DNA of 22,826 nt. Origin: Candidatus Fermentithermobacillaceae bacterium UBA3951. GTDB taxonomy: Bacteria > Bacillota > Sulfobacillia > Fermentithermobacillales > Fermentithermobacillaceae. Below are positions 8,007 to 14,955 of this stretch, one piece after another. A model generated the notes under the pieces. That model was not told the origin of the DNA, did no database searches, and was given only the letters and a program-made list of their open reading frames with translations. The stretch is taken from contig DGDN01000019.1 of the NCBI GenBank assembly GCA_002385465.1, forward strand, positions 16,600-39,425, in the 5' to 3' direction. The stretch's first letter is position 1; every line of letters starts with the position of its first letter. The position numbers and the translations under genes were made by a program.

Positions 8007-8756
8007 TCACTTTGCGAGTTCACGGCGGCAAAGCTCCAAGTCCGACGGCTTGTCTACGTCGACCCCGACCTCAGGGCTCACATTAAGTATTGCCTTAGGC
8101 TTGAGGTTCAACAGGCTGCCAACCTTTTTCTCCAGATCGGAGACGGTAAGCGTCTTAAGCGCGAACCGGAGGAGAAAGCCTGGACCGAGAACCGACACCA
8201 TTTTCACAGGTGACTTCCGGTACTCAATCATCTTCTCTGCCATGGGCCACGCCTTCTCCACCGAAGATTTCCTCACAAAGAACATGTTGCCCCCGGTAAA
8301 AGTGCCCTCTCGCAGCGTAACGTACGTCCTCTTGACACCGGGGAAAGCCCTCAGGCAGTCTTCTTTCGATGATACGGGGTAGCAAAAATCGGCGCCGGAT
8401 TCCAAAGAACGCCTGAGGAGATCCTCCACGATCTCCGCCGTGACCAGCGGGATGTCGGAAGCGCACACCAGGGCGCATTCGGTAGTCGCAGCCGAAAGGC
8501 CCTTTCTCACGTTCTCAAGCAGCCCGTCGCCCGGTTCAACCAAGACCACCTTCGAACTCGTATACCGCGACAACGCCTCCTCCGGACCTACAAGATAGAT
8601 AGTGCCGATCAGTGGAACCGCCTTCAGCGCATCCAGTATGTAGGTCACCATCGGCCTCCCGGCTATATCGATGTTGGCCTCCCACTTCTCGGGGCTCGCA
8701 TCCCGGAGCCTCCCCGTATTCTCCCGGCCTGCCAACACCACTGCATCAACGGCCAT
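8007..8756 (-). CDS. MobA-like nucleotidyltransferase family protein
   Basis: A 249-residue protein of the NTP_transferase (GT-A fold, MobA/IspD/GlmU-like) group. It begins MAVDAVVLAG and has the second part of the family signature as PEKWEANIDIAGRPMV, the metal-binding Asp in CASDIPLVT (Asp101), GGNMFFV and the C-terminal VDVDKPSDLELC. The nucleotide-binding loop is unusual: LAGRENTGRLRDASPEKW in place of LAAGxGxRMxxxxPK, so the Gly-rich loop is reshaped although a Lys (24) is present. It overlaps the end of ispE by 11 nt and precedes glmU by 24 nt. Substrate unknown: a sugar-phosphate, CTP-dependent MEP or cofactor nucleotidylation step are all possible. Confidence 0.75.
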   Translation of the reverse strand: MAVDAVVLAGRENTGRLRDASPEKWEANIDIAGRPMVTYILDALKAVPLIGTIYLVGPEEALSRYTSSKVVLVEPGDGLLENVRKGLSAATTECALVCASDIPLVTAEIVEDLLRRSLESGADFCYPVSSKEDCLRAFPGVKRTYVTLREGTFTGGNMFFVRKSSVEKAWPMAEKMIEYRKSPVKMVSVLGPGFLLRFALKTLTVSDLEKKVGSLLNLKPKAILNVSPEVGVDVDKPSDLELCRRELAK

Positions 8757-9843
8757 TTCGTTCCACTCCCGTTCTCGCCACGATAATGTCTCTAATATCG
8801 AGCCCTGACTCGACTACCATCTGTCCCAGCCTGAGCTTGAGTTCCCGCGCCTTACCCTCAGAACCGGCTATTCCGAAAACTGCCGACCCACTCCCCGTCA
8901 TGGATGCTCCCAATGCCCCGCAATCGTAGAACAGCTCTTTGAGCAGGGCGATCTCTGGCTTGAGGTCCATCGCGGCTTCCTCTAGGTCGTTGAACAGCAT
9001 CCGGCCGATTTCCTTGGCGTCGCCTCTGGAAAGCCCGTCGAGAAAATCCCGGATTCTACCACCTTCTTCATCTTGAACACGCTTTCCGGGTTTCTGACCG
9101 CGAAAAGCCTCCGGTGAGACGCACATACCTCTGCCTTCCGACTGCCTCATCTTATCCAAAAGGCCATAAACCTCGCCGGTTTGTACGGGTGCGTTGGGAA
9201 AAGCGATGACGAGCCACATATTCGGGACATCCAGAGGCCTCACCTTCTCGCCTATCCCGGTGCAGAGGGCTCCTTCCCAGAGCGGAGGTCTTGAGTTGCA
9301 CCCCACCAAGAACGGCACGTCGGCACCGATTGATGCGGCCAGCGAGATGAGCTCTTCGGTGGGAAGCGCGTGTTCTTCTCCGGAAAGGGAGTTAAGAGCA
9401 GACAGCACCGCTGCAGCGTCAGAACTTCCGCCGCCCATGCCTGCTCCCCAGGGTATCCTCTTCTTCAGTGTGATTGATACGCCCACTTGAACTCGGATCT
9501 TTTTTAAGAAGGCGGCCGCCGCGATATAAGCGAGATTTCTCTGAGGAGGCACGTCGGGAAGCGCGGGGCAAGACAAACGGATGGGAAGCGAGTCTTTGGT
9601 AAGCGGCCCGTCTCCGGGCGGCGAAAAAGCTTCTGTCTCCTGCTCTCCGGCGGAGTGGCCCGGCTCAACGCTTACCGAAACGAGGTCAAATAACCCGACG
9701 GGTACCATTACGGTGGATATATCATGATAGCCGTCGGGCCTTCGCCCACCGACGGAGAGCGCCAGATTTACCTTGGCATATGCCCTGTATTCAGTCGCCC
9801 TGGCTCCCGTATTCACGCGCATAATTTCGGCACCCGCGGGCAC
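8746..9843 (-). CDS. ispE: 4-diphosphocytidyl-2-C-methyl-D-erythritol kinase, enlarged
   Basis: The GHMP-family kinase of the MEP isoprenoid pathway. Motifs are AYAKVNLALSVGGRRPDGYH (Lys24), the ATP loop PWGAGMGGGSSDAAA (131-145, with Asp142), GADVPF (173-178) and MTGSGSAVFG (315-324). At 365 residues it is well above the usual 280-300. The extra length sits in a Pro/Glu/Ser-rich stretch near 61-98 and a charged segment near 232-262, both between conserved blocks, so the catalytic core looks intact. The GTG start at 9841-9843 has GGAGGG 3 nt upstream; the ATG at codon 8 has no ribosome binding site. It lies 25 nt after the protease gene. Confidence 0.93.
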   Translation of the reverse strand: MPAGAEIMRVNTGARATEYRAYAKVNLALSVGGRRPDGYHDISTVMVPVGLFDLVSVSVEPGHSAGEQETEAFSPPGDGPLTKDSLPIRLSCPALPDVPPQRNLAYIAAAAFLKKIRVQVGVSITLKKRIPWGAGMGGGSSDAAAVLSALNSLSGEEHALPTEELISLAASIGADVPFLVGCNSRPPLWEGALCTGIGEKVRPLDVPNMWLVIAFPNAPVQTGEVYGLLDKMRQSEGRGMCVSPEAFRGQKPGKRVQDEEGGRIRDFLDGLSRGDAKEIGRMLFNDLEEAAMDLKPEIALLKELFYDCGALGASMTGSGSAVFGIAGSEGKARELKLRLGQMVVESGLDIRDIIVARTGVERNGR

Positions 9844-9868
9844 GTTCCCTCCGCAAGTGCCGGCTTGT

Positions 9869-10873
9869 CTAGAATCTCACCTGGAGCAGATCCAATACGT
9901 TCTGGATGCGCGCGAATATGGAAACCGTGTCCGACCCCGCCGATAGAAGCCCTACCACCTGGCCTTGCTCATTGAGGACAACCGACCCGCTGTCGCCGGG
10001 CTCGGCCATGTGAGTGGTGACGACTTGATCTGCGAAGACCGCGTCTCCCGTATCTCCCATACTTATCCTGATGGTCGCCTTCACGACCTTGACCTCGCCG
10101 CTGTTTGTCCCGGAAGTACGACCGCTCTTGCGGACTTTGTCACCCACGGAGACTTCTGCTATACCTTTCGGGACGCCTAGGTCGATGATGTCCGGGATAA
10201 TGATGTCCCTCGACACGGGCCTGGCGACGGCGGCGTCTACGAGGTTCTCTGCTCCGTAGCTCTTGAAAACCCTGAAGGAGTAGTTCCTCCTGAACCGCTT
10301 GACGACTGCGTTTAAGAGCCTTTCCACGGCCGCAGCGATCCTGCAATCTGAGGACCCCACGGTCATAGATATGGGGACGTAACGGTGCAGGTATCCGACC
10401 ACATCACGTGGCTCGCGTCCGGAGTCATGCCGCCCGGGCTGCAGGATCGGGTCGCCGACCTTGGCCCTTCCGTCTTTTCCGCCTGTGGAATTCGCCAAGA
10501 CGTGGTTGTTGGAAAGTATGAGGGGTTCGCCTGTCTTTATGTCATATACAACGGCACCAAAAGTACCCGCGGTGACCTTGTAGTGCCCGATACTGCTGCC
10601 GGGCCTCACGGGTCTCATCCGCTCAGTCCTGGCAAGAGCCCTTACGTCTCCAACCTCTATGACATCGGTATCGGCATCAGCGATACTCTTTGGAACGATC
10701 TCTGAAGACCCCAGCTCCCTCTTGGGAAGCTTCTTCTTTACAAGAACTGTGACTGTCGGCTTTCCGATGCACTGTCCGCAAACGTGTTTTTCACCTTTCC
10801 CTACTCCGACTACGTTGGGTAGCTCGAGGATCTTCGGCGTAGACACCCGGAGAGCCTGCAGTACAGCGTCCAT
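9869..10873 (-). CDS. Trypsin-fold serine protease without a signal peptide (NAL1-like)
   Basis: A 334-residue protein with a chymotrypsin-type catalytic region: His124 in LSNNHVLAN, Asp213 in LVDAAVA and Ser295 in EPGDSGSVV, in the expected order. Residues 1 to about 90 form an N-terminal domain (ELPNVVGVGKGEKHVCGQC, then TDVIEVG) with a His-x-Cys-x2-Cys cluster at 30-35. The stretch PGSSIGHYKVTAGTFGAVVY links the two. As I recall it, this arrangement resembles bacterial relatives of plant NAL1 proteases. There is no signal peptide or membrane segment, so it should be cytoplasmic. The ATG has a strong Shine-Dalgarno (10876-10885). It heads the ispE-glmU-prs operon, where B. subtilis has other genes. 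Substrate unknown. Confidence 0.8.
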   Translation of the reverse strand: MDAVLQALRVSTPKILELPNVVGVGKGEKHVCGQCIGKPTVTVLVKKKLPKRELGSSEIVPKSIADADTDVIEVGDVRALARTERMRPVRPGSSIGHYKVTAGTFGAVVYDIKTGEPLILSNNHVLANSTGGKDGRAKVGDPILQPGRHDSGREPRDVVGYLHRYVPISMTVGSSDCRIAAAVERLLNAVVKRFRRNYSFRVFKSYGAENLVDAAVARPVSRDIIIPDIIDLGVPKGIAEVSVGDKVRKSGRTSGTNSGEVKVVKATIRISMGDTGDAVFADQVVTTHMAEPGDSGSVVLNEQGQVVGLLSAGSDTVSIFARIQNVLDLLQVRF

Positions 10874-10888
10874 AGCCCTCCCTCCATT

Positions 10889-10937
10889 CTCCTGCGTAAG
10901 GCATGTGTAAACACCTTATGTCGCTTGAACGCAGGAG
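10889..10937 (-). other. Inverted repeat in the protease-operon leader
   Basis: Arms CTCCTGCGT and ACGCAGGAG (10929-10937 and 10889-10897, read on the minus strand) form a perfect 9-bp stem around 31 nt. The interior has a smaller TAAGG/CCTTA pairing. The 3-prime arm ends 3 nt before the ribosome binding site of the protease gene. It could be an mRNA leader stem or a DNA operator. I find no convincing promoter in 10938-11057. Confidence 0.6.
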
Positions 10938-11057
10938 GTTACGATGGACGAGGCCTAAGAAAGGAGATGTAAAGCCGCGGCAAACCCGTCACGCTACATG
11001 AGGGCAGGGGCGCACCCTCAGAGGGGTCACATGCTGCTTGATATGAAAAGCCACACA

Positions 11058-11087
11058 AAAGAAAAGACCCCGGCTTTCCGGGGTCCT
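11058..11087 (-). terminator. Intrinsic terminator of ykuK-veg
   Basis: On the minus strand GACCCCGG-AAAG-CCGGGGTC (11066-11085) is followed at once by TTTTCTTTTGTG. An 8-bp GC-rich stem with a 4-nt loop and U-run, 44 nt after the veg stop. It separates the veg unit from the protease operon. Confidence 0.88.
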
Positions 11088-11129
11088 CTTGAGATGTCCC
11101 TGAAGCTTAAGGGCAGTTCAGCCTAGGAC

Positions 11130-11375
11130 TTACCTATCACCGGCAGCGAACTCGAGTTCAACCGAGTCGGTGAGGACATCAACATAGCTCCAGGAGACAC
11201 ACAGGGATTCTTCGTCATCGAACCTTATTACAAAGATGGAAGGGTAGGTCTTCTCCAAGACTCCTTCTCTCTCGAACACCCTTCTACGTCCCTCGCTTGC
11301 TCTAACCTTCACCCTTTCGCCGAGGTGGCTATCCAGCTTTTCGCGGATAGCCTGGATCTGATTTTTCTGAACCAC
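11130..11375 (-). CDS. veg: Veg family protein
   Basis: A small protein of 81 residues, the normal size for Veg (DUF1021). It carries the recognisable core: IREKLDSHLGERVKVRASEG, GRRRVFEREGVLEKTYPSIF and YVDVLTDSVELEF. In B. subtilis Veg is highly transcribed and linked to biofilm matrix expression; the biochemical role is not settled, though the fold is SH3-like. The start is GTG at 11373-11375 with GGGGAGGG 7 nt upstream. It lies 21 nt after ykuK and before a strong terminator, so the two form one short transcript. In B. subtilis it also sits between the ksgA and ispE neighbourhoods. Confidence 0.93.
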   Translation of the reverse strand: MVQKNQIQAIREKLDSHLGERVKVRASEGRRRVFEREGVLEKTYPSIFVIRFDDEESLCVSWSYVDVLTDSVELEFAAGDR

Positions 11376-11396
11376 CGGCTATCCCTCCCCGAACTC

Positions 11397-11867
11397 CTAC
11401 TTGGAGTACTTGTCGGCCACCTGAGAAGCGCCGTAGGCATCGGGCTTTATCTTGGCAGCAAACCCGCTCCCTACGATCTCCTGGACAAGTTCCCGGATCA
11501 TGTTCTTGGTTTCTCCGTTCCTGCCCACATCCAAGTGGATCTCAACGTTCAGATCCGATTGCCCGTTCCGGGAGATCTCTTCCGCGAGCCTCGACGCCAC
11601 ATCCAGACTGAGGTGGGCTTCGTAAAAAATCCGCTGTCTCAAGCTGGGCATTTTCTTGACGTGGGTCTTGGTGTAGAAATACCGTCCGCCCTTGCCCAGT
11701 CTGTGGATTACCACAGCCGTCACAAAACACACATCGTCACGGGTTTGAGAATCGCTTCCTACTATGAGCTTATACGTCGAATGAGGGTCTTCGGTCATAT
11801 ACTCGCAGATGTCCTCAAACATAGCGCCAAAAGACATGGGTCCTTTGGTCGGACTCACGAAGTACAT
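11397..11867 (-). CDS. ykuK: YkuK-family RNase H-like protein (DUF458)
   Basis: A protein of 156 residues of the YkuK/DUF458 family, predicted to have an RNase H-like fold. It starts MYFVSPTKGPMSFGAMFEDI, has LIVGSDSQTRDD (early Asp of the fold), LNVEIHLDVGRNGETK (second acidic strand) and ends in the family signature KPDAYGASQVADKYSK. Its activity and substrate are not established. An ATG eight codons upstream (11889-11891) has no ribosome binding site and coincides with the predicted transcription start. The ATG at 11865-11867 has AAGGAGGGG 6 nt upstream, so I use it. It is paired with veg. Confidence 0.85.
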   Translation of the reverse strand: MYFVSPTKGPMSFGAMFEDICEYMTEDPHSTYKLIVGSDSQTRDDVCFVTAVVIHRLGKGGRYFYTKTHVKKMPSLRQRIFYEAHLSLDVASRLAEEISRNGQSDLNVEIHLDVGRNGETKNMIRELVQEIVGSGFAAKIKPDAYGASQVADKYSK

Positions 11868-11873
11868 CCTCTT

Positions 11874-11882
11874 CCCCTCCTT
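11874..11882 (-). promoter_or_regulatory. Shine-Dalgarno deciding the ykuK start
   Basis: AAGGAGGGG on the minus strand, 6 nt before the ATG at 11865-11867. It lies downstream of the alternative ATG at 11889-11891 and so rules against that start. Confidence 0.8.
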
Positions 11883-11897
11883 CGCCACCATGAGTCA

Positions 11898-11926
11898 ATC
11901 TTATCATTTATTGAGTTTTGCGGCAA
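11898..11926 (-). promoter_or_regulatory. Sigma-A-type promoter of ykuK-veg
   Basis: On the minus strand TTGCCG (11921-11926), 17 nt, TAAGAT (11898-11903); each hexamer matches consensus at 4 of 6 positions in an AT-rich setting. Transcription would start near 11891, giving a leader of about 24 nt to the strong ykuK ribosome binding site. The unit is then promoter, ykuK, veg, terminator. Confidence 0.55.
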
Positions 11927-11949
11927 ATTAACTGACATTTCCGGCACAG

Positions 11950-11974
11950 GAGAAGAAAACAGCTCCCAAGGAGC
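11950..11974 (-). terminator. Weak candidate terminator after rsmA
   Basis: Minus-strand GCTCC-TTG-GGAGC (11962-11974) followed by TGTTTTCTTCT. The stem is only 5 bp, so this is tentative. It lies about 160 nt after the rsmA stop and upstream of the ykuK promoter. The rest of the 11927-12131 gap contains nothing I can assign; yabG, found near here in B. subtilis, is absent. Confidence 0.4.
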
Positions 11975-12131
11975 ATATCGAGGGAAAATCCCAGGAGGGT
12001 ACCGGTGATTACCGACGAGCATCTGGCATAAACTGGGACTTCGCGGCACCTACTTCATACTTCGTGGAGCAGCCTCGGTAATCGGGAAGGCCGGTGGGGT
12101 AGCCCGCGGGTTGTCGGGGAAGTGTCCGGCC

Positions 12132-13007
12132 TCAGTTACGCCGCGCTTCCCGTAACGGCCAGAGAGCCTTGGCAAGAGCAACAAAGCCGCCGACACCCAA
12201 GTCTTCCGGGCGCTGCGAGGGATCGATGCCTGCGCTCTCTAGAGCTTCTACTCTAGCCCCTTTATCGGGGATAACATCTGCCAGGCCGTTGGCCAGGGTT
12301 TTCCTTCTCCTTGAGAAGACCGAGCGGGAAATAGCATCCAGGAATTGCTCTTCCTCTTCCGACAGTGGAAAGGACTCCTTCATCTTAAGTGTCACTACGC
12401 ATGAGCCGACATCCGGCTTTGGCACGAAACAACCGGGAGGAAGGCGTTTTTCCAAGGAGATCTCTGCCCGGTACTGACACCACAGGGACAACCTACCGAA
12501 ATCCCTGGTACCTCCCCGTCCGATCATCCGCTCGCCTACTTCTTCCTGAACGACGAAAGCCAGGCGGCTCCAGGGCGTCCTAGGGATGAGGGACCGGTAA
12601 AGGAGCTCGGAGGTTATGTAGTAAGGGAGATTCCCTACAAGGGCCAGGGGATTAGCGGGATGCTCCTTTCGGAGATTGTGTCCGGTAAGGTCGGCAACCA
12701 GGAGGGCATCTCCCCAGATCCAAGTGAGGTTTGAAAGGTGACCGGTCATTCGAGCGCTGGGTGCTCCTAGGTCCCGGTCCATCTCGACTGCGTAAACCCA
12801 CCCTGCCCTCCGGCAGAGCTCCCTGGTTAGAGTCCCTATGCCGGCGCCCAGCTCCAAAGCGACCCATTCGGGACCATCGGGGAGCATCAGCGCAGCCACT
12901 CCCTGAAGTAGCCCCGGGTCGATCATGAAATGCTGGCCAAGCTTCTTCTTGGGGCTTATTTCAAACTCCCGGAGTATTTGACCGTAGCCTCGTCCCGGGT
13001 CGCTCAT
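12132..13007 (-). CDS. rsmA: 16S rRNA dimethyladenosine transferase RsmA/KsgA
   Basis: A 291-residue SAM-dependent methylase that dimethylates two adjacent adenosines near the 3-prime end of 16S rRNA, a late step and checkpoint of 30S assembly. It shows SPKKKLGQHFMID (18-30), motif I LELGAGIGTLT (51-61), motif II VYAVEMD, GDALL and the catalytic NLPYYITSELL (126-136). The frame stays open further upstream, but ATG 13005-13007 overlaps the yabE stop by one base (TAATG) and starts the homologous region. The ribosome binding site is poor, so translational coupling to yabE is likely. In B. subtilis rnmV separates these two genes; here it is missing. Confidence 0.95.
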   Translation of the reverse strand: MSDPGRGYGQILREFEISPKKKLGQHFMIDPGLLQGVAALMLPDGPEWVALELGAGIGTLTRELCRRAGWVYAVEMDRDLGAPSARMTGHLSNLTWIWGDALLVADLTGHNLRKEHPANPLALVGNLPYYITSELLYRSLIPRTPWSRLAFVVQEEVGERMIGRGGTRDFGRLSLWCQYRAEISLEKRLPPGCFVPKPDVGSCVVTLKMKESFPLSEEEEQFLDAISRSVFSRRRKTLANGLADVIPDKGARVEALESAGIDPSQRPEDLGVGGFVALAKALWPLREARRN

Positions 13008-14029
13008 TATTCGATCACGTAGACCTTGACTTGCTTTCTGCCCCACCTGAGAGCTTCTTCGTGGGTGGAGAAACAGACGTCCACACGATTTCCTTTGATG
13101 GCGCTACCGGTATCGGCTGCAACCGCGAATCCGTAACCATCCACATAGACCCTGGAACCTAAAGGTATAACCCGCGGGTCAACGGCGATCACGCCTCGCT
13201 CTGCAAGGATACCGGTATGCGTATAACCATTGGCGTAAGGTCCGCAACACTTGGTACAGGGGCAATATGCAGTAGCCACTGCTTCTATGGCCCTCTCGAA
13301 GCGGATGTTGTCGCTGCCTCGAGTCACTTCCTGAAGGGTGCCGACCAAGAGCACCTGGGGAGACGGGTCTTTAACCAGATCTCTGGAGACTTGCTGCCGA
13401 GAGACCTCCACTCCATCCTCGTAGCGAACGTTGAAAGTCACCTTCGCAAGTCCTTCCGTACCATTCCTCAGGACCCTGACCAACCCTGCTTCAAGAGAGC
13501 TGTCATTCCGGCGTTCAATGGTGTAGGGGATTTCCTCTTCTTCGACTATATCAGCATACGTAACACGCACGACTCTTACCCGGCCATCATCGGGCACCGG
13601 CTGTTCCCTGGAAGGGATCACGGCGTCGTCGGCGCCGAGGCTGATCCCCGCCTGCGAGAGCAGATCGCCGACAGTGTTCTTGGCAGTCTCGATGGCGGAG
13701 ACCTTGCCGCCGTCGGACACAAAGGCAAGAGACGCTCTTATCACTTTGATGTCTAGTCCTTGAGTAAGAGGTGCCTCGGGACCGGGAGAACAGTAATCGT
13801 TTGGCCCGAGGACCACATTGGCTTCTTCCAGCGCGTCGCCCACGGTACGGGCAGATGTGTCAAGCCGGACAACTCTGTCCCAAGCGGTAACCGTAACGGT
13901 GTAACTCCCTTTGCCGGCTATGAGCACACAAGATGCGGCCAAAAAAGAGAAACAAAAGAGCGCGATAAGAAAGAGGCGCCAGGGCTTCTCATGGATGCGC
14001 ATCTTGGCCACTTGAGCCCAGCGCTGCAT
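13007..14029 (-). CDS. yabE: YabE-like cell-wall protein with DUF348, G5 and 3D domains
   Basis: A 340-residue exported protein related to resuscitation-promoting factors. One membrane segment or signal anchor lies at about 17-39 (RLFLIALFCFSFLAASCVLI) after a basic N-terminus. Two DUF348 repeats follow (about 43-100 and 105-155), a G5 domain (about 157-232) and a C-terminal 3D domain, a double-psi beta-barrel related to lytic transglycosylases, with DTGSAIKGNRVDV containing its acidic residues. It probably binds and cleaves peptidoglycan. The frame is open 21 codons upstream to a TTG, but ATG 14027-14029 has AGGAGGG 5 nt upstream. The metG-tatD-yabE-rsmA order is as in Bacillus. Confidence 0.93.
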   Translation of the reverse strand: MQRWAQVAKMRIHEKPWRLFLIALFCFSFLAASCVLIAGKGSYTVTVTAWDRVVRLDTSARTVGDALEEANVVLGPNDYCSPGPEAPLTQGLDIKVIRASLAFVSDGGKVSAIETAKNTVGDLLSQAGISLGADDAVIPSREQPVPDDGRVRVVRVTYADIVEEEEIPYTIERRNDSSLEAGLVRVLRNGTEGLAKVTFNVRYEDGVEVSRQQVSRDLVKDPSPQVLLVGTLQEVTRGSDNIRFERAIEAVATAYCPCTKCCGPYANGYTHTGILAERGVIAVDPRVIPLGSRVYVDGYGFAVAADTGSAIKGNRVDVCFSTHEEALRWGRKQVKVYVIE

Positions 14030-14034
14030 ATAAT

Positions 14035-14041
14035 CCCTCCT
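14035..14041 (-). promoter_or_regulatory. Shine-Dalgarno deciding the yabE start
   Basis: AGGAGGG on the minus strand, 5 nt before ATG 14027-14029. The upstream in-frame candidates lack a comparable site and one lies inside the hairpin at 14044-14067. Confidence 0.8.
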
Positions 14042-14043
14042 CA

Positions 14044-14067
14044 TGGCAAGCTTCGGCATGCTTGCCA
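14044..14067 (-). other. 8-bp hairpin abutting the yabE ribosome binding site
   Basis: A perfect inverted repeat on the minus strand: TGGCAAGC, 8-nt loop ATGCCGAA, GCTTGCCA. It ends 2 nt before the Shine-Dalgarno at 14035-14041. No U-run follows, so it is not an intrinsic terminator. It could stabilise the 5-prime end, modulate translation, or act as a DNA operator. Confidence 0.7.
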
Positions 14068-14151
14068 GAACTCCTGCATCCCCTATTTCCAATAACTGAC
14101 AGGTCCGTCCGTCACAATATTCTACTCAAAGATGAGAGGGTTATGCGCCCG

Positions 14152-14955
14152 CTATAGGTCAAACGCCCGCAGGGCATTATCCCTGGTTATCCTCGCTAGA
14201 GCCACAGGTTCTTTGCCAAGAGCCTGAGCCAAAGTGTTGAGCGTCTCTCTCACGTAGGCCGGTTCGTTTCTACGTCCACGCCGGCCTTGTGGAGAGAGAT
14301 ACGGCGCGTCCGTCTCAAGAAGCATACGGTCTAAGGGGATGTACTTCAATAGGTCTCTGAGCCCAGTGTTCTTTGGGTAGGTTATGGTACCGCCGAAGCC
14401 CAAGTATCCGCCCAGGTCAAGGCAATCTCTCGCATAGGAGCGGTCGCCCCCGAAACAGTGGAAGATTATCGGGCGGGCCATGCGGTGATTCCGCAATATG
14501 TGGGTGGTGTCGCCTGCGGCGTCTCTCTGGTGGATGATGACAGGCAGGTCAAGGTCTTTGGCTGTTTCGAGCCCCATTTCGAAACACTCGGCCTGCAAGG
14601 CCCTGGGAGACAGATCGCGGTAATAATCGAGACCTATCTCACCCACGGCCACAACCCTGGGCCTATTCTCCGCGGGCAGACGGTTTTCTGCGATGAGGTT
14701 TCTGAGCTCACGCCACACGAGAGACAGGTCGCCACACTCGGCCGCATTGTGCGGGTGGATACCTACGGCTGCCGCTAGGGCAGCCGTTTCAGCCAAAGCG
14801 ATGGCACTCTTAGACGAAGGGACGTCAAATCCAACCTCTATGAAGCCGACACCTTCACGCAGGGCGCGCTCGACTACGGCCTGCCTGTCACCGTCGAACT
14901 GGGGACCGGAGACATGGGCATGGGTGTCGATAATGTCAGGATACGGGGCTTCCAT
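14152..14955 (-). CDS. tatD: TatD-family metal-dependent deoxyribonuclease
   Basis: A TIM-barrel hydrolase of 267 residues (YabD/YcfH branch). All expected metal ligands are visible: His12 and His14 in DTHAHVS, Glu106 in GEIGLDYY, His142 in IIHQRDA, His166 in FHCFGGD and Asp216 in LETDAPYLSP. Relatives have 3-prime exonuclease activity on DNA or act on damaged ends. Start ATG 14953-14955 lies inside the metG end (20-nt overlap) with AGGAAAG upstream, so metG and tatD are translationally linked as in B. subtilis metS-yabD. A gap of 122 nt then separates it from yabE. Confidence 0.95.
   Translation of the reverse strand: MEAPYPDIIDTHAHVSGPQFDGDRQAVVERALREGVGFIEVGFDVPSSKSAIALAETAALAAAVGIHPHNAAECGDLSLVWRELRNLIAENRLPAENRPRVVAVGEIGLDYYRDLSPRALQAECFEMGLETAKDLDLPVIIHQRDAAGDTTHILRNHRMARPIIFHCFGGDRSYARDCLDLGGYLGFGGTITYPKNTGLRDLLKYIPLDRMLLETDAPYLSPQGRRGRRNEPAYVRETLNTLAQALGKEPVALARITRDNALRAFDL

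Noticed and set aside
10999..11020. TGAGGG/CCCTCA short stem between the veg terminator and the protease leader
   Set aside because: Only 6 bp, no U-run, and a second strong terminator already lies next to it.
12007..12083. GATTACCG and CGGTAATC inverted pair in the rsmA-ykuK gap
   Set aside because: An 8-bp match with a 61-nt spacer is expected by chance at about this frequency and sits at no functional site.
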